From: Halovenus sp.
GTDB taxonomy: Archaea; Halobacteriota; Halobacteria; Halobacteriales; Haloarculaceae
Assembly: GCA_003551265.1 (NCBI GenBank)
Contig: PUMG01000372.1
Coordinates: 1 to 8,698 of the forward strand
Length of the DNA: 8,698 nucleotides
Direction of reading: 5' to 3'
Positions 1 through 5,628 of the stretch are shown piece by piece. The notes beneath the pieces are model-generated. The model had not been told where the DNA came from. It was given only the letters and a program-made list of their open reading frames with translations, and made no database searches. Within the stretch, counting starts at the first letter, position 1. Every line of letters begins with the position of its first letter. A program made the translations under genes and the position numbers.

Positions 1-554
1 CGTTCCTCTTGTTGACGCCAGAGGATGTGATGGCTGTTGTCGACGGGGGTGACTGTATCTCTGGACTGACATCGAGATAGGAGACGCTGGTTACGTCGAC
101 GTACGAGACCTACGAGGGGCAGTGGAAACGGGCGGAACCGTATTCGATTCGGACACCGCCACTCACGAAAGTCCGGGAAACACTGGATGCGGAGTTTGGG
201 CCGCAGGTCGTCGAGGACGTAAACAGCGTGTTGGAGATGCTGGAAACAGCACGCGGGGGTGGTGATGGTCTCGACGAGGTAACGATTGCACTGCTGGTCG
301 CAGCGAGACACAACGTGCTGTTGTACGACATCAGCAAGTGGGGCGAGGACGTCCAGCTCGCGAGCAAAGCGACGTTCTCGCGGACGAAGAATCTCCTGGA
401 AGATTCTGGGCTCCTCGCCACGGAGAAAGTCCCTATCGAGGTCGGTCGTCCCAGGCTCCGACTCGTACTCGCAAACAGCAAACTCAAAGAGGCTCCGGTG
501 GAGGAGGTTGTCAGGCACGCACAGGCAGAACTGAGGTCAGCTACCAACGGCTGA
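1..554 (+). pseudogene. TbsP-like haloarchaeal transcription regulator, 5' end outside the window, interrupted by in-frame TAG
   Basis: Reading from position 3, codons run without a frame change to the TGA at 552-554, except for a TAG at 78-80. Both sides of the TAG match what I remember of haloarchaeal TbsP (DUF5821): upstream a V-x-A-V-V-D-x-G-D segment ending in GL, downstream RTPP, RETL, then GDGLDEVTIALLVAARH, YDISKWGED and SKATFSRTK. The last part is the C-terminal winged-helix DNA-binding region. In Haloferax TbsP regulates a glycolytic/gluconeogenic gene together with TrmB. No ATG, GTG or TTG lies in frame between the TAG and GTG 228, so residues matching the family at 81-227 cannot be translated by ordinary initiation. 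The likely reading is a recently broken gene, since the rest of the frame is intact. A sequencing error or a TAG decoded as an amino acid would be the alternatives. Confidence 0.72.
228..554 (+). CDS. Possible remaining ORF: C-terminal winged-helix part of the TbsP-like gene
   Basis: GTG 228 is the first conventional start after the amber codon and would give a 108-residue acidic protein carrying the conserved DNA-binding half of TbsP (GDGLDEVTIALLVAARH, YDISKWGEDV, SKATFSRTKNLLED, VPIEVGRPRLRL). It would lack the N-terminal ligand/signal-sensing half. I see no clear TATA element at the right distance before 228, and the protein similarity clearly continues upstream of it. It is therefore more likely the tail of a broken gene than an independent gene, but a truncated DNA-binding protein remains possible. 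Confidence 0.35.
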   Translation: MLEMLETARGGGDGLDEVTIALLVAARHNVLLYDISKWGEDVQLASKATFSRTKNLLEDSGLLATEKVPIEVGRPRLRLVLANSKLKEAPVEEVVRHAQAELRSATNG

Positions 555-599
555 AGCCAGTGGGCTGCCGCGCTGTTACCGCTGTGAGTATCACTTTCA

Positions 600-622
600 C
601 TCCGCTAGCGGAGGTTTTTATA
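600..622 (+). promoter_or_regulatory. 14-bp palindrome abutting a TATA box upstream of rpa3
   Basis: Positions 600-613 (CTCCGCTAGCGGAG) are a perfect palindrome, followed one base later by TTTTTATA at 615-622. The AT-rich octamer is a good archaeal TATA box. Its expected transcription start, about 25-28 bp on, falls near 644-647. The palindrome occupies the BRE/upstream position where an operator would block or recruit TBP/TFB. Read as RNA it is a 5-bp GC-rich stem with a CTAG loop followed by a T run, so it could also terminate the upstream transcript. Confidence 0.6.
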
Positions 623-643
623 CGGTGGGGAACCAAGAGGCGT

Positions 644-688
644 ATGTCTCCCATAGAAAACAAGGTGGAGACAGTGAGCAACCGATGA
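644..688 (+). CDS. Possible 14-codon leader ORF overlapping the rpa3 start (ATGA)
   Basis: ATG 644 opens a short frame encoding MSPIENKVETVSNR. It ends at TGA 686-688, so its stop overlaps the rpa3 ATG (685-687) in the ATGA arrangement typical of translational coupling. ATG 644 lies about 26 bp from the centre of the TATA box at 615-622, exactly where a leaderless haloarchaeal transcript would begin. If transcription starts there, ribosomes would translate this peptide first and reach rpa3 by re-initiation. Chance cannot be excluded for so short a frame, and a plain 5' leader of about 40 nt (with GGTGGAG at 664-670) would explain the region equally well. Confidence 0.3.
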   Translation: MSPIENKVETVSNR

Positions 689-1623
689 CTGAGACAGATT
701 TGCGTACACACGCAGTAGACGTACACGAACAGTTTTCAGACCGCCTCAACATCACCGTCGACGAGGTCTACGACCGCCTCGATACGCTCGTCAACGAGTA
801 CAAGGTACCGACAACCGAAGCACGTCGGAGCGTTATCAACACGTATCTCGACGAGGCAGGGATGGAGCGCGAGGAACTCTCGGGTGGTGGCGGCAACGAA
901 CAGAAGGCCATTGTCGATATCGACAGAGAGGAGGAGTGGATAGACCTCACCGCGAAGGTCGTCGAACTCTGGGAGCCACGCAGCGATGCGGTCGCGCAGG
1001 TCGGACTGCTCGGTGACGAGACCGGCACGGTCAAGTTCACCAAGTGGTCCAAATCGGACCTGCCCGAACTCGAAGAAGGCGGCGTTTACGAACTCAACAA
1101 CGTCGTGACCGACGAGTACCAGGGCCGGTACTCGGTCAAACTCAACCGGACGACCACCATCGAAGCGCTCGATGAGGACATCGAAGTGGGTGACGACGCC
1201 GTCGAAATCGAGGGTGCGCTCGTCGATATCCAGTCAGGTTCAGGTCTCATCAAGCGCTGTCCGGTCGAAGACTGCACGCGCGTCCTCCAGAACGGCCGCT
1301 GTTCGGAACACGGCGAGGTCGACGGCGAGTTCGACCTCCGCATCAAAGGCGTCATCGACGACGGCGAGAGCGTTCACGAGGTCATTTTCAACCGCGAAGC
1401 GACCGAGGAGTTGACGGGAATCACGCTCGAGAAGGCACAGGAGATGGCGATGGATGCGCTGGACACCTCCGTCGTCGCCGACCAGATGCACGAGAAAATC
1501 CTCGGCCGGTACTACAGCATCACCGGTCCGACGCTGGGTCGGTACGTCCTCGCCAACGAGTTCGAAGAACAGGGTGGTCCAGCAGACGCAGAAGCGATTC
1601 TCATCAAAGCGAGGTCGATGTAA
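685..1623 (+). CDS. rpa3: RPA3-type single-stranded DNA-binding protein
   Basis: Haloarchaeal replication protein A of the RPA3 type, which binds ssDNA in replication and repair together with RPAP3. The 312-residue product has an N-terminal helical region (about 1-62), an OB-fold (about 84-160, with WIDLTAKVVELWEPRS, then GTVKFTKW and YELNNVVTDEYQGRYSVKLN), and a zinc-finger-like segment C192-x4-C197-x8-C206-x2-H209. A second beta-rich part follows (about 212-235), ending in a helical C-terminus. One OB-fold plus one zinc finger and a length near 310 fit RPA3 rather than the longer, multi-OB RPA1. ATG 685 is chosen because an in-frame GTG at 625 lies at the TATA box and would place the start upstream of transcription. 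The TAA is immediately followed by the ATG of rpap3, so the two form an operon. Confidence 0.92.
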   Translation: MTETDLRTHAVDVHEQFSDRLNITVDEVYDRLDTLVNEYKVPTTEARRSVINTYLDEAGMEREELSGGGGNEQKAIVDIDREEEWIDLTAKVVELWEPRSDAVAQVGLLGDETGTVKFTKWSKSDLPELEEGGVYELNNVVTDEYQGRYSVKLNRTTTIEALDEDIEVGDDAVEIEGALVDIQSGSGLIKRCPVEDCTRVLQNGRCSEHGEVDGEFDLRIKGVIDDGESVHEVIFNREATEELTGITLEKAQEMAMDALDTSVVADQMHEKILGRYYSITGPTLGRYVLANEFEEQGGPADAEAILIKARSM

Positions 1624-2214
1624 ATGTCGAGCACACCAACACGCGAAATCGCCCGCCGGGTCTTTGCACAGGAGTTCAACGATGCCACGTACACGTTCAA
1701 AGAGAGCGACGACGACCGCGCACCGGTGTACGTCCTCTTGCCGACGGGCCAGCGCGCGAACCGTGTGTTCGTCGTCGGCACGCTGACCGAAACCGACGAT
1801 GTCGGTGAAGAGGCCGAGTACTGGCAGGGTCGCATCGTCGACCCGAACGGCGACACGTTCTTCACCTACGCCGGACAGTACCAGCCCGACGCTGCCTCGA
1901 TGCTCCGTGACCTCGAACCTCCTGAGTACGTTGCAGTCGTTGGCAAACCACGAACCTACGAAACCGACGACGGCAACGTGAACGTCTCCATCCGGCCGGA
2001 GTCTATCACGGCGGTCGACGAGACGACCCGCGACCGGTGGGTGGTCGAGACTGCCGAGCGAACGCTCGAACGCATCCAGGCGTTCGAGACGGAGACTCCC
2101 GATGAGTACGTCCAGATGGCCCGCGAGGAGTACGACCTCCCTGTCGAAAACTACCGGCGGAGCGCAGTTTCGGCGCTCGGAAAACTGCAAGAAACCGCAC
2201 CCAGCGCAGACTGA
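1624..2214 (+). CDS. rpap3: RPA-associated protein RPAP3 (COG3390)
   Basis: This 196-residue partner of RPA3 belongs to the COG3390 family, known in haloarchaea to be co-transcribed with, and to interact with, its cognate RPA; loss causes DNA-damage sensitivity in Haloferax. The N-terminal helix carries REIARRVFAQEFNDATYTF. A predicted OB-fold spans about 34-132, with APVYVLLPTGQRANRVFVVG, WQGRIVDPNG and YVAVVGKPRTYE. A charged helical tail follows (RWVVETAERTLERIQAFE). The start ATG directly follows the rpa3 TAA with no spacer, implying coupled translation. Length and order match the rpa3-rpap3 pair of other haloarchaea. A 42-nt inverted repeat begins at its stop codon. Confidence 0.9.
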   Translation: MSSTPTREIARRVFAQEFNDATYTFKESDDDRAPVYVLLPTGQRANRVFVVGTLTETDDVGEEAEYWQGRIVDPNGDTFFTYAGQYQPDAASMLRDLEPPEYVAVVGKPRTYETDDGNVNVSIRPESITAVDETTRDRWVVETAERTLERIQAFETETPDEYVQMAREEYDLPVENYRRSAVSALGKLQETAPSAD

Positions 2215-2273
2215 TACTGACGGACGAAAATACACGAATTTTCGCCCGCCAGTATGATTTCGGGCCTGTTTTT
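2214..2273 (+). terminator. Long inverted repeat and T-tract ending the rpa3 operon
   Basis: Arms 2214-2231 and 2238-2255 pair over 18 positions around a 6-nt loop, with only two mismatches (2220/2249 and 2224/2245), both A opposite C. The left arm starts on the last base of the rpap3 stop codon. A run of five T lies at 2269-2273. This suits a transcription end site. In RNA from the opposite strand both mismatches become G-U pairs, making an uninterrupted 18-bp stem. Confidence 0.6.
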
Positions 2274-2316
2274 GCGGTCTCCCTCACCAGTAGCGGACGC
2301 AACGTCTGACAAACCA

Positions 2317-2323
2317 TTAAATA
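2317..2323 (+). promoter_or_regulatory. TATA-like box for the ribbon-helix-helix gene
   Basis: TTAAATA, centred about 30 bp before ATG 2350, is the only AT-rich box in this GC-rich gap. The spacing implies a leaderless or nearly leaderless transcript and supports ATG 2350 over upstream in-frame ATG 2254. Confidence 0.5.
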
Positions 2324-2349
2324 CGAGCAGTACCGAGTGTCGGCCTAGC

Positions 2350-2793
2350 ATGGGTAACAAGAACAAGACAATCTCCTTTCGCGTGAGCCAGGAGAAGTTC
2401 GAGACGCTACGCGACATCGCCGAGGAGCGTGATATCTCGTTGTCTGCTGTCTTCCGGGACTACGTCGATTTGCTCGTTGCCCACGACGGTCAGGTCGAGG
2501 TCGTTCCCGAACACGAAATCAACCGCTCCTCGGAGACCAGCACTGGCCCGGCCGAGAGCTTCCCGCCGAAAGTAGAGGTGCCAAAGAGCTTCGTCCGCGA
2601 ACACGAACGCCTCGAACTGGAAGCGGAACACCTCCGCGAACAGCTCGAAGAGCACAAACGCTACGTGACGAAACTCCGTCAGGAACTCGACGCCCACGAC
2701 CAGGAAGACGTGGTCGACCTCGACGAACTCGACGGCGACGACCGCGAGGAATCTCCCTACAGAATCGGTAGCGAGTTCGAAGAGCGATTCTGA
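2350..2793 (+). CDS. Ribbon-helix-helix / coiled-coil protein, unknown target
   Basis: A 147-residue acidic protein. Residues about 6-45 (KTISFRVSQEKFETLRDIAE, then RDISLSAVFRDYVDLL) look like a CopG/Arc-type ribbon-helix-helix: a short beta strand followed by two helices, the usual dimeric DNA-binding fold. A Pro/Ser/Thr-rich linker (about 56-80) leads to a heptad-like coiled coil (about 83-116, rich in Glu/Leu/Arg), then an Asp/Glu-rich tail ending in EERF. This could be a transcription factor with a dimerisation helix or a chromosome-organising protein. I do not recognise a named family. ATG 2350 is preferred over ATG 2254 because of the TATA box between them and because homology-like sequence begins at 2350. 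It converges on the permease gene with a 28-bp gap. Confidence 0.75.
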   Translation: MGNKNKTISFRVSQEKFETLRDIAEERDISLSAVFRDYVDLLVAHDGQVEVVPEHEINRSSETSTGPAESFPPKVEVPKSFVREHERLELEAEHLREQLEEHKRYVTKLRQELDAHDQEDVVDLDELDGDDREESPYRIGSEFEERF

Positions 2794-2821
2794 CTCACGC
2801 TGACTTCGAGGGGCGATCAGA

Positions 2822-3853
2822 TTACGCCTGTTTGGCTACTGCAGGCTCGGGATACGCTTCCACGAGGATATCGATAATGAGCTTCGCCATCCCGAGGATG
2901 ATTGGCCCGATTAACAGCCCCACGAAGCCAAAGAGGGCAATGCCGCCGAAAATGCCGATAATCGTGAGCACCGGACTGAGCTGTGTTCCGCTTCGCATGA
3001 CTCTCGGTCGGATGATATTGTCGGCCAGACTGACGATGACGGCACCGAAGACGAACAATGCAACTGCAGAAATCGGACGACCGACGATGAACAGGTAGAC
3101 CGACCCGGGAACCCAGACAATCGAGGCGCCGATAAGCGGAACCAGTGCTGCAACGAATGTCGTCATTGTCCAGAAGATGACGTTCGAAATATCGAGGGCG
3201 AGGAACGCGGCCCCGACCAGGAGCGCCTGTGCTACTGCAACAGCGACGTTGCTAACCAGTGAGTTGTAGAGAAGCAGATCTGTCTCTTTGAACAGTGTGT
3301 CCTGAACGTCGGGGTCTAGCGGCACCGTCTTTTCGAGCCAGGCAATGGCATTATCGCCGTCTTTGAGGGAGTAAAACAGGACGAACAGGAGGACGGTGAA
3401 CCCGATGAACAGTTCGGGCAGTCCACCAACGATACTGAAGAGATTGCCCGCAAGACCGCTTGCACCGGTACTCACCGCTCCGGCGAAGGCATCCTGCAGA
3501 GCGCTGATATCAGCTTCTACGGGGAGGATCTCCCCGATGAGGTCGTCTATCTGTGAGGCCTCGCCAGCGTCGTAGGACTCCCACAACTGAATCGCCTGGC
3601 TGGCAGCGACACCGACGATTACGATGAGCGGTATCAGGACGAACAACAGTCCGACGAAAATCGATACGCCAGCGGCGAGTGTGTCACCGAACGGTCGGGA
3701 AAGGCGCCTGTGTAACGGCAGGAGCACGTACGCGAGAATCGTTCCGACGAGAATCCAGGTGATAAATGGCAGAACGATTAGCAGCGAGAAGAGGACAACG
3801 AGTAGACCGGTAATGAGCAGTATCCGCCGCGAACGCCGCGATTGAGCGCTCAT
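2822..3853 (-). CDS. AI-2E family membrane permease (PF01594)
   Basis: A 343-residue polytopic membrane protein. A short Arg-rich N-terminus (SRRSRR) precedes two helices (about 11-47), one at 60-85, a soluble segment (about 90-130), one at 140-163, another soluble region, and a C-terminal bundle (about 198-330). The latter holds family signatures: LVPLIGASIVWVPG (238-250), an amphipathic stretch DNIIRPRVM (278-286), and GGIALFGFVGLLIGPIILG (303-321). The AI-2E family was named after a proposed autoinducer-2 exporter, but members include Na+/H+ antiporters and transporters of unknown substrate, so no substrate is assigned. ATG 3853 follows a TATA box at 3925-3932 with an implied leader of about 50 nt. 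A 22-codon frame (3918-3850) also overlaps this start as ATGA, but it begins too close to the TATA box to be leaderless. Confidence 0.9.
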   Translation of the reverse strand: MSAQSRRSRRILLITGLLVVLFSLLIVLPFITWILVGTILAYVLLPLHRRLSRPFGDTLAAGVSIFVGLLFVLIPLIVIVGVAASQAIQLWESYDAGEASQIDDLIGEILPVEADISALQDAFAGAVSTGASGLAGNLFSIVGGLPELFIGFTVLLFVLFYSLKDGDNAIAWLEKTVPLDPDVQDTLFKETDLLLYNSLVSNVAVAVAQALLVGAAFLALDISNVIFWTMTTFVAALVPLIGASIVWVPGSVYLFIVGRPISAVALFVFGAVIVSLADNIIRPRVMRSGTQLSPVLTIIGIFGGIALFGFVGLLIGPIILGMAKLIIDILVEAYPEPAVAKQA

Positions 3854-3924
3854 CTGTTCCCGACCCTCAACGGTTCACCGGCATCCGCTCGTGGAGACGG
3901 TTCTGCATGGGTGGTCATTGTTCC

Positions 3925-3932
3925 ATATAAAA
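3925..3932 (-). promoter_or_regulatory. TATA box for the AI-2E permease
   Basis: On the minus strand this reads TTTTATAT, a strong archaeal TATA box. The expected transcription start is near 3900-3904, leaving a leader of about 50 nt before ATG 3853. The leader contains a 13-codon frame from ATG 3908, of uncertain meaning. Confidence 0.6.
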
Positions 3933-4095
3933 GGAGGCGATTCAAGCGCAATAGTAAAAAACTACTTATCAAATATCTGAATTTATTATCATCGGATGAT
4001 TTAAGATTAAGATAGCATTTCTGTGCTCAGGCCTGCGTCGAGGTCGTTTCGGGAGCACTCCGACGGTCTCTCGTCCACGAACCGAAGACGAACAC
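3933..4095. other. Non-coding gap with an AT-rich stretch and a small palindrome
   Basis: I see no gene here. Positions about 3941-4019 are markedly A+T-rich compared with the rest of the window. They include ATCATC-G-GATGAT (3988-4000), a perfect 6-bp inverted repeat with one central base, and the tandem TTAAGATTAAGA (4001-4012). Positions 4020-4095 return to normal composition, with short open frames in both strands but no start or family likeness. The AT-rich part may be an upstream regulatory region for the permease. Confidence 0.45.
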
Positions 4096-4170
4096 GGTGA
4101 ACTACCCCAGCCTACTCGCTCACCGCTTACGCGGTTCGCTCCTTGAGGCAGGGGGCTTACCGCCTGCTGT
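4096..4170 (-). mobile_element. Orphan right-end-like segment of an IS200/IS605 (IS1341-type TnpB) element
   Basis: Read on the minus strand, the segment resembles from memory the 3' end of haloarchaeal IS1341-type tnpB elements: AAGCCCC, CCTCAAGGAGCGAAC, a small hairpin, GTGAGCGAGTAGG, then GGGGTAGTTCACC. It has an outer stem of two 4-bp blocks (4105-4108 with 4151-4154, and 4110-4113 with 4146-4149, split by one A-A mismatch) and an inner stem ACCGC-TTAC-GCGGT (4122-4135). No tnpB or tnpA remains, so this is a relic or a non-autonomous (MITE/PATE-like) copy. In complete elements this region forms the conserved end of the guide (omega) RNA scaffold. Confidence 0.5.
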
Positions 4171-4261
4171 CAGCTAATGAGTGCGAGCGCAAGATAGAGA
4201 ATGTAGGCACAACCCACCAAGCAGACTTCTTCAACAACGGTGCTTTGTGAGGTACTGAGTA
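4170..4261 (-). other. Spacer after the flavoprotein gene with a start-less hydrophobic frame
   Basis: This gap lies downstream of the FMN reductase-like gene. One minus-strand frame, ending at TGA 4172-4170, reads STVVEEVCLVGCAYILYLAL and then ALIS. That is a plausible membrane helix, but it has no conventional start codon that would give more than about 17 residues. It may be a decayed gene end or the inner part of the adjacent mobile-element relic. I cannot assign it. Confidence 0.25.
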
Positions 4262-4843
4262 TTAGTCGTCTGCTCCGACGTTCTGTTTACTTTCAAACGA
4301 CGCAGGGTCGGGTTCGATGGAGGCGTACTGGACCATCCGTTGACCGAGAACGGCAGTCCGTTCCGCGAGTTTCTCGTCGACGAGTGCTCCGTCTTCGAAC
4401 TGCTCGTACGCCGAGGGGATGGCAACCTGGTGTGGTAACACCCAGGCATTGACAGACCGACACACAGCACGGAGATGGTCGAGTGTCCCAGTCGGGAAAC
4501 TCCCACCAGCAACAGCCAGCAGACCAACGGTCGTCTCCTCGAACTCGTCGAACCCACAGTAGTCGAGTGCGTTCTTCAGTGGAGCGGAGTACGACCCGTG
4601 GTACATCGGCGAGCCCAGAATGACGGCGTCGGCTTGCTGTACGTCTTCACGCAGACGGTCGGCGTCACCGACGTCACGGCTATCAGCATCAAACACCGGC
4701 AGGTCGTACTCACGGAGGTCGAGCAGAGCTGTCGATGCACCCAGTTCGGCGGCGCTGTCGAGAGCCTGTTCGAGGGCGATGCGGGTGTAACTCTCGTCTC
4801 TGAGACTCCCACAGAGTGCAATGATATGTGGCGGCGTAGACAT
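4262..4843 (-). CDS. NADPH-dependent FMN reductase-like flavoprotein
   Basis: A 193-residue flavodoxin-fold protein of the NADPH-dependent FMN reductase family (PF03358; chromate/quinone/azo-reductase-like). The N-terminal strand IIALCGSLR with the following ES-x-T (residues 7-20) is the phosphate-binding loop for FMN. SPMYHGSYSAPLKNALDYCG (78-97) is the second flavin-contacting segment of the family, and VGLLAVAGG (106-114) is the strand before the third FMN loop. The enzyme presumably reduces FMN, quinones or other acceptors with NAD(P)H in the cytoplasm; the true substrate cannot be read from sequence. ATG 4843 is chosen over an upstream in-frame ATG at 5011 because the family begins here and a TATA box sits 26 bp before it, implying a leaderless transcript. 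It is divergent from the PRC-barrel-like gene. Confidence 0.88.
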   Translation of the reverse strand: MSTPPHIIALCGSLRDESYTRIALEQALDSAAELGASTALLDLREYDLPVFDADSRDVGDADRLREDVQQADAVILGSPMYHGSYSAPLKNALDYCGFDEFEETTVGLLAVAGGSFPTGTLDHLRAVCRSVNAWVLPHQVAIPSAYEQFEDGALVDEKLAERTAVLGQRMVQYASIEPDPASFESKQNVGADD

Positions 4844-4865
4844 GGTGACGCGTTCACGCTGTGTG

Positions 4866-4902
4866 ATAATATGTCCCCCGATACGTACCGGGAGGTATTT
4901 GA
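4866..4902. promoter_or_regulatory. Divergent promoter pair between the flavoprotein and PRC-barrel-like genes
   Basis: Two TATA-like boxes share an 82-bp gap. ATATTAT on the minus strand (4872-4866) is about 26 bp before ATG 4843. TATTTGA on the plus strand (4896-4902) is about 27 bp before ATG 4926. Both spacings fit leaderless transcripts, and the boxes are close enough for one regulator to affect both genes. Confidence 0.5.
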
Positions 4903-4925
4903 AGACAGACAGAGAACACAGCGTG

Positions 4926-5171
4926 ATGACAGTACTCTCGAAAGCCGACGAAGGAAAAGTTCTGATGGACGTGAAAGGTGAACAGATCGGCGTCGTGACT
5001 GAGGTAGACATCGAAGAGCAGGTAGCGTACGTCGACCCCGAACCTGGCTTTGCGAACGCAATCGTCCAGGGACTCGGCTACGGTGGCAAAGGCGACGACG
5101 ACATCGAAGTGCCTGCAAAGAGCGTTGCGACGGTCACCGACACCGAACTCCGCGTCGACGCCGACCTCTAG
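4926..5171 (+). CDS. Small PRC-barrel-like protein
   Basis: An 81-residue acidic protein. It opens with a short charged segment, then KVLMDVKGEQIGVVTEVDIE (11-30), the G-x-x-IG-x-V pattern typical of PRC-barrel domains, followed by VAYVDPEPGFANAIVQGLGY and a final strand IEVPAKSVATVTD ending in LRVD. PRC-barrel proteins bind RNA, lipids or protein partners (as in RimM and photosynthetic reaction-centre subunit H); stand-alone archaeal copies are poorly characterised. ATG 4926 fits the TATA spacing; the in-frame ATG at 4821 would lie inside the divergent flavoprotein gene. Its TAG stop is part of the terminator hairpin shared with the gene on the opposite strand. Confidence 0.75.
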   Translation: MTVLSKADEGKVLMDVKGEQIGVVTEVDIEEQVAYVDPEPGFANAIVQGLGYGGKGDDDIEVPAKSVATVTDTELRVDADL

Positions 5172-5209
5172 GACTGGTCACACTCCGCTGGGTTTTTCGG
5201 CCAGTCCTA
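5169..5209. terminator. Bidirectional terminator whose stem contains both stop codons
   Basis: TAGGACTGG (5169-5177) pairs perfectly with CCAGTCCTA (5201-5209) across a 23-nt loop that includes TTTTT (5193-5197). The first three bases are the stop of the plus-strand gene. The last three are, on the minus strand, the TAG stop of the DUF5783 gene. Confidence 0.7.
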
Positions 5210-5524
5210 CTCGAAGCCAAACGTCCGTCGAAGCTCTTTCTCGATTTCGCTGGTGAAGGTCTCGAGCAGATTTTCGACGGTTTCGCGCTCTCCCCTCACA
5301 GCCTTGAGTCGGTCGTCGACGTCAGGTGGTAACCTGACAGTGAACTCGCCTTCACCTTCATACACAGGCTCGCTCTCGGCCAGAATCTGTCGGTCAACCG
5401 CTCGAAGCAGTGCCGAGTCGTACCGCCCGTGGAGTCGCTGGTATGCCGTTGAGTACGCCGCTTCGAGCTCCTCGAAGTAGTGGACGTATTTGTCCTCGAA
5501 CTTTGCTGGGTCGAACTCTGTCAT
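5207..5524 (-). CDS. DUF5783 family protein
   Basis: A 105-residue acidic protein. It opens with MTEFDPAKFEDKYVHYFEEL and continues with an aromatic/helical segment, RYDSALLRAVDRQILAESEP, an acidic strand YEGEGEFTVRLP, and a closing helix ending IEKELRRTFGFE. This matches my memory of the haloarchaeal DUF5783 family in length and in both ends. The function is unknown; the fold looks like a soluble helical domain with one beta strand. ATG 5524 is taken because the conserved N-terminus begins there; an in-frame ATG at 5596 would add a hydrophobic stretch the family lacks. A weak AT-rich box (minus strand, about 5556-5545) lies at leaderless distance. The gene converges on the PRC-barrel-like gene. 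Confidence 0.85.
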   Translation of the reverse strand: MTEFDPAKFEDKYVHYFEELEAAYSTAYQRLHGRYDSALLRAVDRQILAESEPVYEGEGEFTVRLPPDVDDRLKAVRGERETVENLLETFTSEIEKELRRTFGFE

Positions 5525-5628
5525 CGACAGACTGCAGACGACGAGGAAGCAAATGCATCCCGGTATCGGTCTGTTTCGGCCGAGCAGCCACAACATACAA
5601 ACGGAGCGACGTAGTGGTAACAGGCGAC

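Noticed and set aside
110..547. Minus-strand Ser/Thr-rich open frame opposite the tbsP-like gene
   Set aside because: Low-complexity Ser/Thr/Ala/Arg composition is typical of antisense shadows of acidic haloarchaeal genes.
625..684. Upstream in-frame GTG start for rpa3 (20 extra residues)
   Set aside because: The codon lies at the TATA box, upstream of the expected transcription start, and the extra residues are not RPA-like.
1240..2235. Long minus-strand open frame (331 codons) antisense to rpa3-rpap3
   Set aside because: It is a mirror of the strong third-position codon bias of the real genes; its product has no recognisable domain, and the sense genes are clearly identified.
4001..4012. 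Tandem TTAAGA repeat as a CRISPR or satellite unit
   Set aside because: There are only two copies of six bases in AT-rich DNA, with no further units or regular spacing; no CRISPR-like array exists in the window.
5410..5628. Upstream ATG start for the DUF5787 gene
   Set aside because: The extension overlaps the opposing DUF5783 coding region, and the family N-terminus begins at GTG 5629.
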